From Collinsella sp. An268 (GTDB lineage: Bacteria; Actinomycetota; Coriobacteriia; Coriobacteriales; Coriobacteriaceae), in contig NZ_NFJH01000003.1 of the NCBI RefSeq assembly GCF_002159765.1, positions 179,774-243,773 on the forward strand: 64,000 nt of DNA, read 5' to 3'. A program made the position numbers and the translations under genes. Numbering within the stretch: the stretch's first letter is position 1; the number at the start of each line of letters is the position of its first letter. Of the stretch, positions 16,232 to 23,492 are shown in pieces. A model generated the notes under the pieces. The model worked only from the letters and a program-made list of their open reading frames with translations, was not told the origin of the DNA and did no database searches.

Positions 16232-16308
16232 TGGTCGCGGGGGCAGGATTTGAACCTACGACCTCCGGGTTATGAGCCCGGCGAGCTACCAGACTGCTCC
16301 ACCCCGCA
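16232..16308 (-). tRNA. initiator tRNA-fMet(CAT)
   Basis: 77-nt cloverleaf with encoded CCA: acceptor TGCGGGG/CCCCGCG, D-arm GAGC/GCTC, anticodon arm CCGGG-CTCATAA-CCCGG, T-arm GTAGG-TTCAAAT-CCTGC. The three G:C pairs next to the CAT loop mark it as an initiator. The first pair is T:G rather than the usual C:A mismatch, still a weak 1:72 pair as formylase recognition needs. It is the attachment target of the island to its left: two partial copies of its 3' half lie at 4769-4848 and 16691-16720 and a weaker one at 3039-3090. Confidence 0.95.
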
Positions 16309-16338
16309 ATGTCTGGTTGCGCCTTAGCGCAAGAGAGT

Positions 16339-16367
16339 ATATTACGCGCATGGACTGCATAATGCAA
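16339..16367 (-). promoter_or_regulatory. promoter of tRNA-fMet
   Basis: Minus-strand -35 TTGCAT (16362-16367) and -10 TAATAT (16339-16344) are 17 bases apart; the -10 box lies about 30 bases before the tRNA 5' end. Confidence 0.65.
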
Positions 16368-16379
16368 CCGATGCATCTC

Positions 16380-16405
16380 CGAATATGGAGCTTCCTCCAT
16401 ATTCG
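16380..16405 (-). terminator. perfect 11-bp hairpin after the ccm operon
   Basis: CGAATATGGAG (16380-16390) and CTCCATATTCG (16395-16405) form an 11-bp stem with a 4-nt loop, 25 bases after the ccmD stop. No T-run follows, so it may be an mRNA 3' end-protecting structure instead of an intrinsic terminator. Confidence 0.45.
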
Positions 16406-16429
16406 CATCAAACCTGCGCCCAAAACACG

Positions 16430-16624
16430 TTAGCGCTCGAGCTTCTCCTCGCGGTCGGCGAGCGCCTGCTTGAGGGCGTCGAGGTCGCGCGCGGTCTGCT
16501 TTGACCGCCGCGAGAGCATAAGCGTGTACACGGCGAGCACAATCCAAATACCCACGTAGGCGCCGATAACATACGGAGCGGCGGGCAAGACGGTCGAATA
16601 GACCTCGGCAAGAATGGCATCCAT
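16430..16624 (-). CDS. ccmD: CcmD-like small membrane protein
   Basis: 64 aa with one membrane helix (about 13-37, VIGAYVGIWIVLAVYTLML) followed by a charged coiled tail (SRRSKQTARDLDALKQALAD). Size, topology and position right after ccmC fit CcmD, which links the CcmABC complex to CcmE and helps release holo-CcmE. CcmD proteins share little sequence, so the call rests on context. Start ATG 16624 is 3 bases after the ccmC stop. Confidence 0.72.
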   Translation of the reverse strand: MDAILAEVYSTVLPAAPYVIGAYVGIWIVLAVYTLMLSRRSKQTARDLDALKQALADREEKLER

Positions 16625-16627
16625 GGG

Positions 16628-17599
16628 TTAGGCCTCCTTAGAGGACGAGGTAGAGGGGTCGGCGGCATCACGGGACGAGGACGTGCCCGCGGGATTTGAA
16701 CCTACGACCTCCGGGGTATGTGTCGCATCGGGGGCGGTCGCATCAGCGGGACCCGGGCCGCTGAGCTTGGCACCGGCAGCCCTCAGGCGCTCGAGCGCCT
16801 CATCGGCCGCGGCGCGCTCGCGCCACGCATCCTGCTCCTCGAGCCGCTCTTTCAGCTCCTCCACCTCGGCGGCGTCGGTATTGACGCGCAGGGCGATGCG
16901 CGTAAGGGCAAACGCGACGAGCAGCATGCCAAAGAGCCCCAGCAGAAACGGGATGAGCATCATCGGCGGCAGGCCGCTATCGGTACGGAACACCACCGGG
17001 TGCACGGAGCTCGGCACCAAGCGCGTGATCATGAACGAGATGGGCGCATCTACAAAGGCCACGATGCCAAACACGGCGGCAAAGCGCGCACGGCGCTCGG
17101 GGTCCTCCATCGCGTTACGCAGGATGAAGTAGCCGATGACGAGCAGCATAAGAATGAAATAGGTGGTGAGGCGCGGCTCCCACGTCCACCAGACACCCCA
17201 CTCGAAACGCGTCCACAAGTCGCCCGAAATCATGGTTGCGACCACAAAGACGAGCGTGACCTCCATGGCGGTCTTGGACTTGATGTCGTAGCGGCGCTCC
17301 CCCGTCATCAAAAAGCGCACGGCCCAAAACGCGGCGAACGCCATGACGGCGAACGAGGCGACGGCGACGGGCACGTGCAGATAGAAGATCTTTTGGCTGA
17401 GGAGCAGCTTGGTGGTGATCTGCTGACCCGCAATGACCACCGGCTCGGAGAGCGTCGCGCCCTGCGCGAACGGCGCGAGGGTAAACGTCCAGACCACACC
17501 GGCGATAACGAGCAGCGTGCCCGCCACCAGCGCAAACGGGACGCAGCGGTCCCAAAGCGCCGGGCGCGCGGCGGCGCGGGTCGAATCGTTTCTATCCAA
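16628..17599 (-). CDS. ccmC: cytochrome c maturation protein CcmC with unusual C-terminal tail
   Basis: 323 aa; a typical CcmC has about 240. Six membrane segments surround the tryptophan-rich heme motif WGVWWTWEPRLTTYF. CcmC presents heme to CcmE on the outer face of the membrane. After the last helix (about 235) comes an extra 85-residue cytoplasmic tail: a coiled-coil-like part (EVEELKERLEEQDAWRERAA) and a disordered end containing PEVVGSNPAG, which is the translation of a tRNA-fMet fragment at 16691-16720. The start is TTG with AAAGGGGA upstream. A 125-base gap separates it from ccmB, so it may have its own promoter. Confidence 0.88.
   Translation of the reverse strand: MDRNDSTRAAARPALWDRCVPFALVAGTLLVIAGVVWTFTLAPFAQGATLSEPVVIAGQQITTKLLLSQKIFYLHVPVAVASFAVMAFAAFWAVRFLMTGERRYDIKSKTAMEVTLVFVVATMISGDLWTRFEWGVWWTWEPRLTTYFILMLLVIGYFILRNAMEDPERRARFAAVFGIVAFVDAPISFMITRLVPSSVHPVVFRTDSGLPPMMLIPFLLGLFGMLLVAFALTRIALRVNTDAAEVEELKERLEEQDAWRERAAADEALERLRAAGAKLSGPGPADATAPDATHTPEVVGSNPAGTSSSRDAADPSTSSSKEA
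16691..16720 (-). repeat. tRNA-fMet 3'-half fragment inside the ccmC coding sequence
   Basis: Bases 16692-16715 are identical over 24 nt to 16246-16269 in the tRNA-fMet gene (anticodon 3' stem, variable loop and T-arm), with further matching bases at both ends, in the same orientation. It encodes about residues 294-303 of CcmC. No complete cloverleaf can be formed around it. Confidence 0.85.
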
Positions 17600-17724
17600 C
17601 GGATCCCCTTTCCCTAAAGTTATCCGTGCTCAACACATCCCCCTATAGTAGCGGAATCTGCCGCCGAGGGCGCCGGACGGCCCGACTTGCGCGCGACCTT
17701 CTGCATCCCGCCCGTGCGCTTGCG

Positions 17725-18456
17725 TCAGCCCTCGACCGCAAAGGCGTACAGGCCCCACGCGGCCGCGATCATCACCACGTCGTAGGCAACCGCCATGGCG
17801 AGCGAGGTCCAAAACGTACCGAGGGTGCCCGCGACTCCCATAAAGGCGACCGAGGTGGCCGAGACGCATGCGTACAGCAACGGGAAGATCACCGGAATGA
17901 GGAGGATGGCCAGCAGCACGTCGCGGCCGCGCGTGTCGATGGTCATCGTTGCGAGCAGCGTGCCGACGCCGGCGACGCCGACGGTCCCCACCACCAGCGG
18001 CAAGACGATAAGCGGCGTGGTGGCGGCCAGCTCGGCGCCGGATAGGAAGAACAGGAAGAACAGCGGCACGGTGATGCACTCGACCACGGCAAGAAATATC
18101 AGGTTGGCTGTCGCCTTGGCGAGAAAGATCACCGCACGGTCGACGGGTGCGAGCAGGATGCCCTCGAGGCAACCCGACTCCGTCTCGTGCGCAAAGCTGC
18201 GATTGAGCCCCAACAGGCTGGTAAACACAATTAGGGCCCAGAGAAGGCCGCCCGCAAAGGCGACGACCTCTATTGCGTCGCCCACCTGCGCGAGCGCGGC
18301 GCCGTAGACCGTGAGCACCAGCAGCGCGTACACGACCATCGAGGTGAGCATCTCGCGGGTACGGATCTCTTGGCGCAGGTCTTTGGCTAGAAGCGCACGG
18401 TACTGCGCGAAGGCGCTCGGGCGCGCCGGCGCGGCGCGGTGCGGTTGCGATGCCAT
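17725..18456 (-). CDS. ccmB: heme exporter protein CcmB
   Basis: 243 aa with six hydrophobic segments; FAQYRALLAKDLRQEIRTRE at the N terminus, then SLLGLNRSFAHETESGCLEG, the conserved CcmB loop. It is the membrane partner of the CcmA ATPase in the CcmAB(CD) complex that releases heme-loaded CcmE. The frame stays open upstream into ccmA, but ATG 18456 immediately after the ccmA stop is the coupled start. Confidence 0.92.
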   Translation of the reverse strand: MASQPHRAAPARPSAFAQYRALLAKDLRQEIRTREMLTSMVVYALLVLTVYGAALAQVGDAIEVVAFAGGLLWALIVFTSLLGLNRSFAHETESGCLEGILLAPVDRAVIFLAKATANLIFLAVVECITVPLFFLFFLSGAELAATTPLIVLPLVVGTVGVAGVGTLLATMTIDTRGRDVLLAILLIPVIFPLLYACVSATSVAFMGVAGTLGTFWTSLAMAVAYDVVMIAAAWGLYAFAVEG

Positions 18457-18457
18457 C

Positions 18458-19252
18458 TTATGCCACCCCCATGCCAACGGTCGCCAAGTAGAGCTCGCGA
18501 AACGCATCGCGATCGAGACCCTCTTTCTCCGCCATCAGGATGACCTGGCCGCGCGCGAGGATAAGGACGTGGCTGCAGAGCGCAAAGCCCTTGTCGAGAT
18601 CGTGACTCACCATGATAAAGGTGCGGTGGGCCCGCTCGGCGCGGGCGCGGGCGATGAGGTCGTCGAACAGCTCCGCCGCATGCGGGTCGAGACCGGAATA
18701 GGGCTCGTCGAGAAGCACGAGGTCGGGGTCGTTCACCAAGGCGCGCGCGATGGAGAGGCGCTGCTGCATGCCGCGCGAGTACGTGCGCACCGGGTCATGG
18801 CGGCGATGGTCGAGCTCCACCAAGCGCAGGAGCTCGTCGATGCGGGCGCGATCGGGCGCACCACGGTAGAGGGAGGAGAAGAAGACGAGGTTCTCCTCGG
18901 CGGAGAGGTCGCCGTACAGCATCGAACGGTGGCTGATGAGGCCTATACGCGGGCGCAGGGCGTCGGGCTCCTCGAGCGCGTCGATGCCGAGTATGGCGAG
19001 CGTGCCCGCCGTCGGCCGGGCGAGAAGCGCGAGCTGACGCAGGAGCGTTGTCTTACCGGCGCCGTTGGGGCCAAAGATGGAGACGAAGGCCCCCGCGGGA
19101 ACGGCGAGGTCGACGCCGTCGAGCGCGCGTCGCTCACCAAAGCGCTTGGTGAGGCCGTGTGCGCTTACGGCCAGAGGTGCGGAGGGGTCCGGCGCGACGG
19201 GCGCCGCGCCGGCGGAAGGGTCTTGCCCCCGGATTGCGCTAGCCACGCTCAT
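18458..19252 (-). CDS. ccmA: heme exporter ATPase CcmA
   Basis: 264-aa ABC ATPase: Walker A GPNGAGKTT, signature YSRGMQQRLSIARAL, Walker B LVLLDEPYSGLD and a switch His in MVSHD. It powers release of heme from CcmC to CcmE in the Ccm pathway. ATG 19252 lies inside the last codons of ccmF (14-base overlap); an upstream extension in the same frame has no ribosome-binding site and poor coding character. A 25-residue Pro/Ala-rich leader precedes the ABC fold. Confidence 0.92.
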   Translation of the reverse strand: MSVASAIRGQDPSAGAAPVAPDPSAPLAVSAHGLTKRFGERRALDGVDLAVPAGAFVSIFGPNGAGKTTLLRQLALLARPTAGTLAILGIDALEEPDALRPRIGLISHRSMLYGDLSAEENLVFFSSLYRGAPDRARIDELLRLVELDHRRHDPVRTYSRGMQQRLSIARALVNDPDLVLLDEPYSGLDPHAAELFDDLIARARAERAHRTFIMVSHDLDKGFALCSHVLILARGQVILMAEKEGLDRDAFRELYLATVGMGVA

Positions 19253-21389
19253 CAGCCGCCAGAAGCGGCGTGGCGCGGCGCGGCACCACGGCGAGCACGA
19301 TGCCCGCGATGCAGAGGACGCCACCGATCCAGTTGCAGAGGATAAGCGGGTTCACCTTGACGGACAGCGAAAGCGAGCCGTCGGCATTGAGGCCCTGGAA
19401 CGCCACAAAGAGGTCCTCCGTGGGGAACGTGAGCACGCTCGCGTGGAGCGTCTGCTGCTGCGTTGCCGCCGAGACCTCGATGGCGGGGCTGAGCGTGCCG
19501 ATGGTGCCCGCCGCCTCGTCCGGCTCTCCGTCAGCCGCCGCACGGCCAACCGCGAGCTCGACCGTCATCACGCGGTCGTCCTCGGCGTCAAACGTGTCCT
19601 CGATACCCGTGACCGTAAGGGCGTAGCCGGCCACGGTTGCATGGGCGCCTTCCTCCGCCGCGAGGTTGACCGTCTGCTCCTGCACGAACATGCCCGAACC
19701 CACGAGGCCCACGAGCGCGATGGCGCACCCGAGGTGGGCGAGGTAGCCGCCCGCCTGCGCCGGCGAATGACGGAAGAGGTTGACGACGGCTTGGGCCGGA
19801 TTCTCTCCGCGGGATGCGCGGGCGCGCACGCCGCGGCCGAGCAGGTAGGCAGACGACGCGAACAGGAGTGCCGCCGCCACGAGGGAGACCTCGGCAACGG
19901 CGAGGTAGTAGAGACGCGGCCCCTGCTCGGCAAGGGTTGCCGCGGTGTCGCCCCCCGCCGCCACGGTGGCGTCGTAGGCGGGCACGAGGTCGGCGAAGAA
20001 GAACACCTCGAGCGCCACGAACACCACAGCGCCCACGATGAGCGGCACACGGAAGTTCCGCCAGAAGGCCGCGCCGTCGGTCTTGCGCCAGCCAAGCAGC
20101 GGGCACATAGCCATAAGCAGGCCGAAAAGCGCCGTCGCGGGGCGGGCGACCGCATTGTAGACGCCCGCCGAGACCACCTGTCCGCCAAGCGGCAGCCAGC
20201 TCGGCAGCGCGCTCGACACGGTGAGGTACGCCACGAGGCAGGCGCCCACGATGCACACGAGGTTTGTGAGGTAGTACGAGCCGTTTTTAGAGGCGAGCGA
20301 CTCGATCTCGTCCTCCTCGGTGAGCGCCGCCGAGCGGTAGAGCATAAGCAGCAGAAACGCGAGGCCCGCCGAGATCATGATGCCGAGGAAGAAGTATGTT
20401 GAGACGGGATCCTCGGCAAACGCATGCACGGACTGCACGAGGCCGGAGCGGGTGATGAACGTGCCGAGCACCACAAAGATGAAGGTGATGGTCGCCGCAA
20501 AGAGGCTCCAGCGACGAAAGACGCCGCGTCGTCGGTAGAGGGTGAAGCTGTGGATCATGGCGATGGCGGTGAGCCAGCTCATGAAGCTCGCGTTCTCCAC
20601 CGCGTCCCACGCCCAGAAGCCGCCCCAGCCGAGCACCACGTACGCCCAGACCGCGCCGAGCACCATGCCGATGGTGAGGAAGATGAAGCTGAAGACCGCC
20701 ACGCGGTCGGCGTGCTCGACCCAGCGCGCGGAAAGGTCGCCCGTGATGAGCGCGGCGATGGCGTAGGCGAAGGGGACGGTGCAGCCGGCGTAGCCGATGA
20801 AGGTCGCCGGCGGATGCAGGACCATCGCCCAGTGGAGCAGAAGCGGATTCATGCCCGTAGAGGCGCCCGCCACCAGCGTGCCGTCTGCATTGAGGTACTG
20901 CGCCGGGGTGGCGATGAAGGCGTTGTTGGCATCGGAAAGCACCATCGCGCAGGCAAACAGCATGATGACGAGCTCGGTCACGGCAAGGGCGGCGCACGTG
21001 AGGGCGTCGGTCTGGCGCATGCGGCGCCAAGCGGTCGCCGCAGCGAAGAGCGAGATGAGCCACGTCCAGAAGAGAAGCGAGCCCTGGCGGCCCGCCCACA
21101 CGCCCGCCACCTGATAGAGCGGCTTGAGCGCGCTATCGGTCTCGGGGAAGTTCATGGCGACGTACGAGAGCGTCATGTTTTCGGTCAGGAAGCACACGAG
21201 AATGATGCCGACGCAGAGCGTGAGCAGCAGCGTGTTGGCAAATACCAGCAGAAAGCCCACGTTGGCGAGCGTGCTTGCCTGCTGCGCGCGCCCGCGGCGG
21301 GAGACGGCGACGCTCGCCATCAAGGTGACCATCGCCGGAATGGTGGCGATAAGCGCCAGAATCTGTAAGATCGTGCCCAAAGAACTCAT
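19239..21389 (-). CDS. ccmF: cytochrome c heme lyase CcmF
   Basis: 716 aa polytopic membrane protein. The heme-handling WWD motif reads WGGFWAWDAVENASFMSWL, and conserved His residues flank it (LLLHWAMVLHPPATFIGY). A large periplasmic-type loop lies in the C-terminal third before the final helix. CcmF takes heme from CcmE and attaches it to apocytochrome CxxCH. The length is typical (about 650-720). It is second in the operon ccmE-F-A-B-C-D, with no ccmG, ccmH or ccmI among the neighbours. Confidence 0.94.
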   Translation of the reverse strand: MSSLGTILQILALIATIPAMVTLMASVAVSRRGRAQQASTLANVGFLLVFANTLLLTLCVGIILVCFLTENMTLSYVAMNFPETDSALKPLYQVAGVWAGRQGSLLFWTWLISLFAAATAWRRMRQTDALTCAALAVTELVIMLFACAMVLSDANNAFIATPAQYLNADGTLVAGASTGMNPLLLHWAMVLHPPATFIGYAGCTVPFAYAIAALITGDLSARWVEHADRVAVFSFIFLTIGMVLGAVWAYVVLGWGGFWAWDAVENASFMSWLTAIAMIHSFTLYRRRGVFRRWSLFAATITFIFVVLGTFITRSGLVQSVHAFAEDPVSTYFFLGIMISAGLAFLLLMLYRSAALTEEDEIESLASKNGSYYLTNLVCIVGACLVAYLTVSSALPSWLPLGGQVVSAGVYNAVARPATALFGLLMAMCPLLGWRKTDGAAFWRNFRVPLIVGAVVFVALEVFFFADLVPAYDATVAAGGDTAATLAEQGPRLYYLAVAEVSLVAAALLFASSAYLLGRGVRARASRGENPAQAVVNLFRHSPAQAGGYLAHLGCAIALVGLVGSGMFVQEQTVNLAAEEGAHATVAGYALTVTGIEDTFDAEDDRVMTVELAVGRAAADGEPDEAAGTIGTLSPAIEVSAATQQQTLHASVLTFPTEDLFVAFQGLNADGSLSLSVKVNPLILCNWIGGVLCIAGIVLAVVPRRATPLLAADERG

Positions 21390-21465
21390 CTAGTGGAATC
21401 TCCTCATCATGCCCTCGGCAACACAAAGGGCTGGAGGCGTCACACCCCCAGCCCGCATGGCTCGT

Positions 21466-22149
21466 CTACTCGGTTACCGCCTCGTCGATGGCGGGCTGCT
21501 CGGACGCCGTAAACGTACCGTCGGCGTTGAGCGTTCCCGAGACCACGAGTGCCACTCCGTCGGTCACCGCCTCGTCAAGACCGCCATCCCACAGCACGTT
21601 GACAGTCGCGCCTTGGCTCTCGAGCGTGAAGCGGTAGCCCTCGGCCGCGTTGACGGCAAGCACGTCGCCGCGCACGTAGCCGCACACCTTGGTGGCCTCG
21701 CCCGTAAGCGAGTCCGCTTGGTCGAGCAGGCCCTTGACGGTCAGCGACCCCTCGGCGCTCTCATATTTTGAGGGGCACTTGGTGACGAGCTCGGTTGCGC
21801 TCAGCACCCCATCCTCCACGGTGCCCGTGCAGATGGCCACAACGCCGGTGCCGAACGTCGCGGGAAGCGCGCCGTCATACGAGACGGTCAGCGGAGTGGA
21901 CGCCGCATCGGTGGAGCCCTCCTCGGGCTGGATCTCAAACGTGGCGCGCGAGCCCTCGCTTGTGAGCGAGTCCGCGACGACCGAGCCCGAAACCTGAACC
22001 TTTTGGCCCTCGTACTCACCCGAGAGGACGTCGGCGATGGTGAGCGACGACGCCGCGCCGCCCGCGCCCGCAATAGCCACGATCACGAGCATCGCGATAA
22101 CGATGATGCCGCCCGCAACAACAAGGCGGCGCTTGGCTTTTTTGTTCAT
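21466..22149 (-). CDS. ccmE: cytochrome c heme chaperone CcmE, Cys-type with duplicated OB domain
   Basis: 227 aa. A membrane anchor (8-30) is followed by an OB-fold (35-123) with the heme-binding tail TKCPSKYE: Cys125 and Tyr129 (CxxxY) replace the usual His and Tyr (HxxxY). This Cys variant is known from archaea and Desulfovibrio, whose Ccm systems lack CcmH and CcmG. Unusually, residues 134-217 (GSLTVKGLLDQAD ... LVVSGTL) look like a second OB-fold that repeats the first without the heme tail; normal CcmE ends soon after the motif. GGAG five bases before ATG 22149 sets the start. Confidence 0.88.
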   Translation of the reverse strand: MNKKAKRRLVVAGGIIVIAMLVIVAIAGAGGAASSLTIADVLSGEYEGQKVQVSGSVVADSLTSEGSRATFEIQPEEGSTDAASTPLTVSYDGALPATFGTGVVAICTGTVEDGVLSATELVTKCPSKYESAEGSLTVKGLLDQADSLTGEATKVCGYVRGDVLAVNAAEGYRFTLESQGATVNVLWDGGLDEAVTDGVALVVSGTLNADGTFTASEQPAIDEAVTE

Positions 22150-22261
22150 GCGCACTCCATGCATACCGTCCGGTTTTTCAGGTGTTAAGTATACAATGGG
22201 CGCGGAAGACCGCCACGTAATCGCACGTTTGGCAAAAATGAACCTGAAACGCGGAGGGGCA

Positions 22262-23026
22262 ATGCTACTCGCCATCGATATGGGCAACACGCAGACGGCG
22301 CTCGGACTCTTTGACGGAGAGGAGCTCGTCCACGCTTGGCGCATGCCCACCGACCGCTCTTTTACCGTCGATGAGCTGCATGTTCGCCTGCACGGCTACT
22401 TCCGTATGTACGACATGACGCTCGACGCGGTCGACGCCGTGGCGTTTGCGGGCGTGGTGCCCGAGCTCAACCGCGCCTGGCGGCGCGTGGCAGAGCGCCT
22501 GAGCGCGCGGGCCGTGGTGGTGGGCCCCGACACCGCCGCTGTCACGCGCGTGCGCGCAAAGAACCCCGCCGAGGTGGGTGCCGACCGCATCGCCAACGCA
22601 ACCGCCGCCGTCAAATACTACGGCGCGCCGGCGATCGTGGTCGACTTTGGCACGGCCACCAACATCGACGTCGTAGACGACGAGGGCTACTACATTGGCG
22701 GCGCCATTGCCCCGGGGCTGCGCATCTCGATGGATGCGCTGGTCAGCCGCGCGGCGCGCCTCTCGAGCGTGCCTCTTGAGGCGCCCGCCCACGCGATTGG
22801 CGCCAACACCGTCGAAGCCGTGCAATCGGGTGCCGTGCTGGGCACCGCCGCCATGGCCGAGGGGCTCGTCGCGCGCATCAAGCGCGAACTGGGCGCCGCA
22901 GACGCGACGGTTATCGCGACCGGCGGGCTCGCTCCCGTTATCGCCGGGTCGACCGATGTGTTTGACGCGGTGGACAGCCAGCTCACCCTGCGCGGCATCT
23001 GCGAGATCTACCGGCGCGTGCACTGA
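22262..23026 (+). CDS. coaX: type III pantothenate kinase
   Basis: 254 aa, first enzyme of coenzyme A synthesis. ASKHA-fold signatures are clear: AIDMGNTQTALGLFD (phosphate 1), GADRIANATAA, VVDFGTATNIDVV (phosphate 2) and GGAIAPGLRIS. Length is standard. GGAGG stands four to five bases before ATG 22262; the frame is open further upstream but lacks coding character. A TACAAT -10-like box lies at about 22192. Convergent with birA across a repeat-filled gap. Confidence 0.95.
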   Translation: MLLAIDMGNTQTALGLFDGEELVHAWRMPTDRSFTVDELHVRLHGYFRMYDMTLDAVDAVAFAGVVPELNRAWRRVAERLSARAVVVGPDTAAVTRVRAKNPAEVGADRIANATAAVKYYGAPAIVVDFGTATNIDVVDDEGYYIGGAIAPGLRISMDALVSRAARLSSVPLEAPAHAIGANTVEAVQSGAVLGTAAMAEGLVARIKRELGAADATVIATGGLAPVIAGSTDVFDAVDSQLTLRGICEIYRRVH

Positions 23027-23131
23027 GGGCGCGCGTTCCGCAGACGCGGGCGAGACAGGACGGGCCGCGCGGCTTGGGACGCAGGAGATAAGGCGCCGGT
23101 GGCGCACGGGTCCCCGGGGAGAGAAGCAGCA

Positions 23132-23333
23132 GATTGTATGCCCGGGTCCCGGGGGAGAGAAGCGGCAGATTGTATAGGCAGATTGTATGTCGTGGTTATG
23201 GGATGGCAAAATCCCAGCTCAGCGGCGTGCAAAGAACGGCCGGATTGTATAGAAAGATACAATCCGGCCGTTCTATCCCCTGAAATCAATACAATCCGGC
23301 GCTTTTCTCCCCTTGTCTCACCAACATACAATC
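23132..23333. repeat. cluster of seven GATTGTAT/ATACAATC words
   Basis: GATTGTAT occurs at 23132, 23168, 23181 and 23243, and its inverse ATACAATC at 23257, 23289 and 23326. Longer units share flanks: the inverse copies are followed by CCGGCCGTT- or CCGGCGCTT-like sequence and TCCC, and the first forward copies are preceded by GGGGAGAGAAGC. Copies four and five make a perfect 18-bp stem (23233-23250 with 23257-23274, loop 6 nt). The cluster fills the coaX-birA gap, which holds no gene. Confidence 0.85.
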
Positions 23334-23410
23334 CGGCCGTTTTGTCCCGCTTCGCGTTGGATGCCCGAGCGCCTCGCGTAGGACGGAACGCGCTACGAGA
23401 GATTCTTTCC

Positions 23411-23474
23411 ACAAGAAACTCGCGCTTAGGCCCCCTGCGAGGACGAAAGGGGGGGCTAAACGCGAGTTCCTGTG
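23411..23474. repeat. long inverted repeat, CTAAACGCG hairpin copy 2
   Basis: Arms of about 26 bases (23411-23436 and 23448-23474) pair with a few gaps; the core CGCG(C/T)TTAG opposite CTAAACGCG and the following C/G run are shared with the hairpins at 2664 and 37750. It ends 19 bases beyond the birA stop and could terminate transcription from both convergent genes. Confidence 0.75.
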
Positions 23475-23492
23475 AAGGGGTGGGGCGGGGCG

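Larger units (their letters stand above)
4769..16308. mobile_element. accessory (defence) island integrated at tRNA-fMet
   Basis: The segment is bounded by direct repeats: the decayed tRNA-fMet 3' half at 4769-4848 and the intact tRNA-fMet gene at 16232-16308. Its cargo is a DUF4143 ATPase fragment, an AlbA_2/ATPase protein, a type I restriction-modification operon with an unknown extra gene, and a toxin-antitoxin pair. Parts of it (about 10.7-13.2 kb) have visibly lower GC than the flanking housekeeping genes. No integrase, excisionase or transfer gene is present, so it is probably an immobilised remnant. The degenerate copy at 3039-3090 hints at a further, older insertion carrying the 3064-4548 gene. 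Confidence 0.6.

Noticed and set aside
16017..16547. 176-codon minus-strand frame across the tRNA region
   Set aside because: It translates the tRNA-fMet gene (EVVGSNPAPATKNLQLGG is a well-known tRNA artefact) and the antisense of the toxin gene.
16680..16760. second complete tRNA gene inside the ccmC 3' end
   Set aside because: Only the T-arm and part of the anticodon arm match; the T-stem has a mismatch and no acceptor or D-arm can be formed.
23132..23333. CRISPR array
   Set aside because: The repeated unit is short, occurs in both orientations and has uneven spacing of 13 to 62 bases; no cas gene is present.
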